Both the position numbers and the translations under genes were made by a program. The notes beneath the pieces were generated by a model. That model worked only from the letters and a program-made list of their open reading frames with translations. It did not search any database and was not told the origin of the DNA. A stretch of 24,681 nt of DNA from JAJZXY01 sp046706185 (GTDB taxonomy: Archaea > Thermoplasmatota > Thermoplasmata > Sysuiplasmatales > Sysuiplasmataceae), in contig JBJKPR010000057.1 of NCBI GenBank assembly GCA_046706185.1, positions 1-24,681 on the forward strand. Reading direction: 5' to 3'. Position 1 is the stretch's first letter. The number at the start of each line of letters is the position of its first letter. Below are positions 22,456 to 24,681 of this stretch, piece after piece.

Positions 22456-22517
22456 CAGACTTCTGCTTATTCCGGATAGGAAACAAGGAGTTGTCGCTCG
22501 AGGTGTGAGGTGGTAAA

Positions 22518-23024
22518 TTGATAAGTCGAAAGACCATCTCAAATGATACGATGAACATGATCAAATCTGAAGACAGAGACACCAAAGAGGCCATCACGAT
22601 CATGAAGCGACTCTGTGGGCGATTCGGCTTTGACGAATCATCTACACGCGTCATTCCGTTCATGATGCTCAATCAAGAACCGATGAGTATAGAAGAGATA
22701 GCTGAAACCACGAGGTTGAGCAGGACCAGCGTGTCAACCGTCCTCAACAGGCTTGAATCACGCTACCTGGTGACAAAGGAGAAAGTCGGCAGAGTCGGCT
22801 ATTATCTGCTTAACATCGACTTTGGAAGGCTGATAGCCCAGCAACCACAGCTCGTCCTGGAGAATGATCTAAAGCCTTTGATACATATTCTGGGAGCCCT
22901 GCAGAAAGTATCGAACAATAAGAAGGAAACCATGAGGTATAAGGTCCTGCAAGAGAGAATTGCTGAAAGTTCGAGAATACTCGAGACAGTAATAAGGTGC
23001 TTTGAGAAGGAGGCAAACAAATGA
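22518..23024 (+). CDS. GbsR/MarR-like winged-helix regulator
   Basis: 168 residues. The DNA-binding part is MSIEEIAETTRLSRTSVSTVLNRLESRYLVTKEKVGRVGYYL (about residues 56-97): a helix-turn-helix followed by a wing, as in GbsR/MarR repressors. The last 60 residues form a helical, probably dimerising, coiled region. It begins with TTG 22518, 5 bases after a strong GAGGTGGT (22505-22512); the next in-frame ATG (22551) has no such signal. The stop overlaps the start of the BASS-type transporter by ATGA, so both are one transcriptional unit and the regulator probably controls the transporter. Arginine codons are more mixed (5 of 14 CGN) than in the transporter. Confidence 0.85.
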   Translation: MISRKTISNDTMNMIKSEDRDTKEAITIMKRLCGRFGFDESSTRVIPFMMLNQEPMSIEEIAETTRLSRTSVSTVLNRLESRYLVTKEKVGRVGYYLLNIDFGRLIAQQPQLVLENDLKPLIHILGALQKVSNNKKETMRYKVLQERIAESSRILETVIRCFEKEANK

Positions 23025-24085
23025 AAGAAGCCATGGACAAGCTAGACAAGCAGGGTGAACATCATAAGGGCTGTATCCATGCTCTTTCTGAACACTTCAG
23101 GAGGTACCTGATAGCCTATACGGTTCTTTCACTTGCCATAGCCTTGCCTGTTGGCTACTACTCAAAGGGCTTTACAGCTGCAAACAAGAATCTGTTTTCA
23201 AATCTTGTAATGCTCTTCGCGATACTGACCATATATCCCTCAATGGTCCAGTTGAAAACAGAGGGATTCGGCAAGTCGTTCAGGTCTTGGAAGCCAGTGA
23301 CTGTTTCTATGATTTATGTATTCGTATTGTCGCCGATAATCGCGTTTGCACTGGCACCGACCCTTGGTAACGGTCAGATAGGCCTGGGATTTGTGACTGC
23401 AAACATCGTGCCTGCATCAAGCGCATCACTTGGTTATGTGCTGATAGCTGGCGGAAGCATAGAGCTCGCAACCGTTCTTGCCATCTTCAGCCTGGTAGTG
23501 GCAATACCGGCTATACCTTTGTTTCTTGACATCTACAGCAGTCATTTATCTGCAACAGTTCCAATTTTGCCGATCATGACTTCGGTGCTCTTCATACTGG
23601 TTCTGCCATTCGTCGCTGGGCAGATAACCAGATATGTGCTGATCAAGGCCAAGGGAGAAAAGTTGGTCAACAAGACAATCAAACCACACCTTTCGCTTGC
23701 AACCATGCTTTCGATGTTTGCGCTCGTATTCGTTCTCGTTGACAAGGAAGCTTCAGTGATAATATCCAAGCCGCAGATTGTCGGCTACATCATAGGATAT
23801 CAGGCAGCCATAATAGCTGGACTTCTTTTGATTTCACTGTTTGTCAGCAGGGCAATGAAACTCACCTACGAAGACCATCAGTCTGTCGCATTCATATCCG
23901 TCACGAAGAATCAGAGTGTCGCTGCGGCTATAGCTGTGTCTGCCCTCAGTCCGTCCGCCGCCCTTGCCCCTGCCATAATACCGATGGTTCAGCCGATCCT
24001 GGCCATAATATACATACATCTTGAGAGGTCAGTAAGGGACTTTTTCGCTGTAAAGACGAAGGTGTCGACTGCATTGACACACTGA
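23021..24085 (+). CDS. BASS/ACR3-like membrane transporter
   Basis: 354 residues with about ten hydrophobic segments. The fold pattern is that of the bile acid:sodium symporter superfamily, which includes arsenite exporters (ACR3). Typical points are a SMVQLKTEGF segment (third helix end), the broken-helix GFVTANIVPASSASLGYVL region, and SVAFISVTKNQSVAAAIAV with an unwound second crossover near the end. Arsenite exporter ACR3 needs a Cys in the helix equivalent to VPASSAS; here that position is Ser, so arsenite export is not supported. Substrate may be an organic anion. It overlaps its regulator by 4 bp. The first 35 residues are hydrophilic and charged. ATG 23021 is favoured because of that overlap. 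Confidence 0.82.
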   Translation: MKEAMDKLDKQGEHHKGCIHALSEHFRRYLIAYTVLSLAIALPVGYYSKGFTAANKNLFSNLVMLFAILTIYPSMVQLKTEGFGKSFRSWKPVTVSMIYVFVLSPIIAFALAPTLGNGQIGLGFVTANIVPASSASLGYVLIAGGSIELATVLAIFSLVVAIPAIPLFLDIYSSHLSATVPILPIMTSVLFILVLPFVAGQITRYVLIKAKGEKLVNKTIKPHLSLATMLSMFALVFVLVDKEASVIISKPQIVGYIIGYQAAIIAGLLLISLFVSRAMKLTYEDHQSVAFISVTKNQSVAAAIAVSALSPSAALAPAIIPMVQPILAIIYIHLERSVRDFFAVKTKVSTALTH

Positions 24086-24424
24086 ACTATTTAGGAAAGA
24101 GTCTGACTTACGACCCGAATACATTTCGGAGGGAACAAGGTGCATAAACAAACAGACCCGATTGAGGGCATTCTAACAATGCTCCAATAATGCATCCATC
24201 AGATGCTTGACCTGAAACAAGTGATTGAGCATGTCGAGTAGATATTTTGCCTGCTGAAGCGCAGGAGTTCAGGCAACGCCCCTAGTGATGCATCGCCCCG
24301 ATGCGCCATATCCTGCACACCGCTCTGGCCGCTTGAAAGTGTTGATATCGACTCCGGGGACTGACGATGAAAAACGTTTGAATTTGGAGATATGGTTCCC
24401 GCGAAGTGTTCTCAGGTCGTGAGC
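24086..24424. other. 339-bp region without an intact gene; possible decayed short frame
   Basis: After GGAGGGAACAAG, a GTG at 24140 opens a frame that reads HKQTDPIEGILTMLQ, stop TAA, CIHQMLDLKQVIEHVE, stop TAG, IFCLLKRRSSG. Each stop differs from a Gln/Glu codon by one base, so this may be the remnant of a small helical protein. Otherwise I see nothing: no RNA gene or repeat. The minus-strand reductase ends at 24425. Confidence 0.3.
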
Positions 24425-24681
24425 TCAGGCAGATGCCTGTACCGACTGCCTGAGCGACTTCGCAGTGCCGACAAGGTTCTTGAGAAGCTGTGCTATGAGC
24501 TGCTTTGCCATATCATCCTTCAGGTTCATGTCGCTGTCAAATTTCTGCTGTGCGAATGTGACAAACACCTCCGGCATATTCACCGGAACAATGTTCAGAA
24601 ACACAAAACACTGCCTGAGATGGTACTGGCCCCTTGCGCCTCCAAGCATGCCCACAGACGCGCTTACCATCGCGGCTGGCT
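24425..24681 (-). CDS. NADPH-dependent FMN reductase, C-terminal part (runs off the window)
   Basis: At least 84 residues, ending at TGA 24425-24427; the gene continues beyond the right edge. The sequence PAAMVSASVGMLGGARGQYH is the flavodoxin-like glycine-rich loop of NADPH-dependent FMN reductases (the V.AS.G..GG.R....LR segment), followed by a beta-strand and a helical end with FDSDMNLKDDMAKQLIAQLL. These enzymes reduce FMN or azo dyes, quinones and metals using NAD(P)H. The N-terminal FMN-binding loop is missing from view, so completeness and exact subgroup are unknown. Confidence 0.82.
   Translation of the reverse strand, partial: PAAMVSASVGMLGGARGQYHLRQCFVFLNIVPVNMPEVFVTFAQQKFDSDMNLKDDMAKQLIAQLLKNLVGTAKSLRQSVQASA

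Noticed and set aside
1..24681. CRISPR arrays, tRNA or rRNA genes
   Set aside because: No regularly spaced direct repeats, no GGTTCRAATCC-type T-arm with matching acceptor stem, and no rRNA signature were seen on either strand by reading.

Overview
The window looks like a chromosomal segment of an archaeon, most plausibly a mesophilic or moderately thermophilic Thermoplasmata lineage of roughly 50-55% GC. This assignment is an inference. It rests on TATA boxes centred about 26 bp before several start codons (implying leaderless or nearly leaderless mRNAs), GGTGA-type Shine-Dalgarno sites, AGG/AGA-dominated arginine codons, strong preference for TGA stops (about 25 of 30 genes; TAA 3, TAG 2), a stand-alone XerA-like recombinase, and many small membrane proteins and transporters. 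No tRNA, rRNA or CRISPR array was seen.

Layout. 1-125: the last 40 codons of a TnpB-like protein and the hairpin right end of an IS200/IS605-type element. 404-2144: a family 2 glycosyltransferase (+) and a MOSC-domain protein (-), both with more CGN arginine codons than most of the window. 2240-5039 (-): two small hypothetical proteins, a GNAT acetyltransferase and a large multi-spanning membrane protein. 5260-6135 (+): a tyrosine recombinase. 6235-10073 (-): a nucleotide-sugar block with a GDP-deoxysugar-type SDR, an unknown CxxC protein, and a coupled ugd-galU pair that converts glucose-1-phosphate to UDP-glucose and then UDP-glucuronate. 10178-11063: an orphan ORF and a VOC protein. 11159-14070: a serine beta-lactamase-fold hydrolase, a GNAT protein, and an HSL-type esterase interrupted by one in-frame amber codon. 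14171-16161: an ArsR-like regulator divergent from an MFS exporter across a short, AT-rich, dyad-containing promoter region. 16226-19707: flavin reductase, DMT permease, NifX-like protein, phosphoribosyltransferase, HIT protein. 19863-21637: the electron-transfer flavoprotein pair fixA-fixB. 22077-24085: a small membrane protein, an intrinsic-type terminator, then a GbsR/MarR-like regulator overlapping a BASS/ACR3-like transporter by ATGA. The right edge holds the C-terminal part of an NADPH-dependent FMN reductase (-).

Themes. Nucleotide-sugar supply (ugd, galU, SDR) plus a glycosyltransferase suggests surface polysaccharide or glycoprotein synthesis. ETF, flavin reductase and FMN reductase indicate flavin redox metabolism. 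Two transporter genes each sit with their own winged-helix regulator. The most notable sequence-level observations are: (i) galU apparently starts at CTG, with the upstream ugd stop codon inside its Shine-Dalgarno; (ii) the amber codon in the esterase falls at a position I expect to be tyrosine; (iii) a five-codon leader ORF overlaps the MFS start; (iv) a truncated TnpB unit still has its right end and adjacent guide-position sequence. I did not find a clearly new multigene defence or biosynthetic system.
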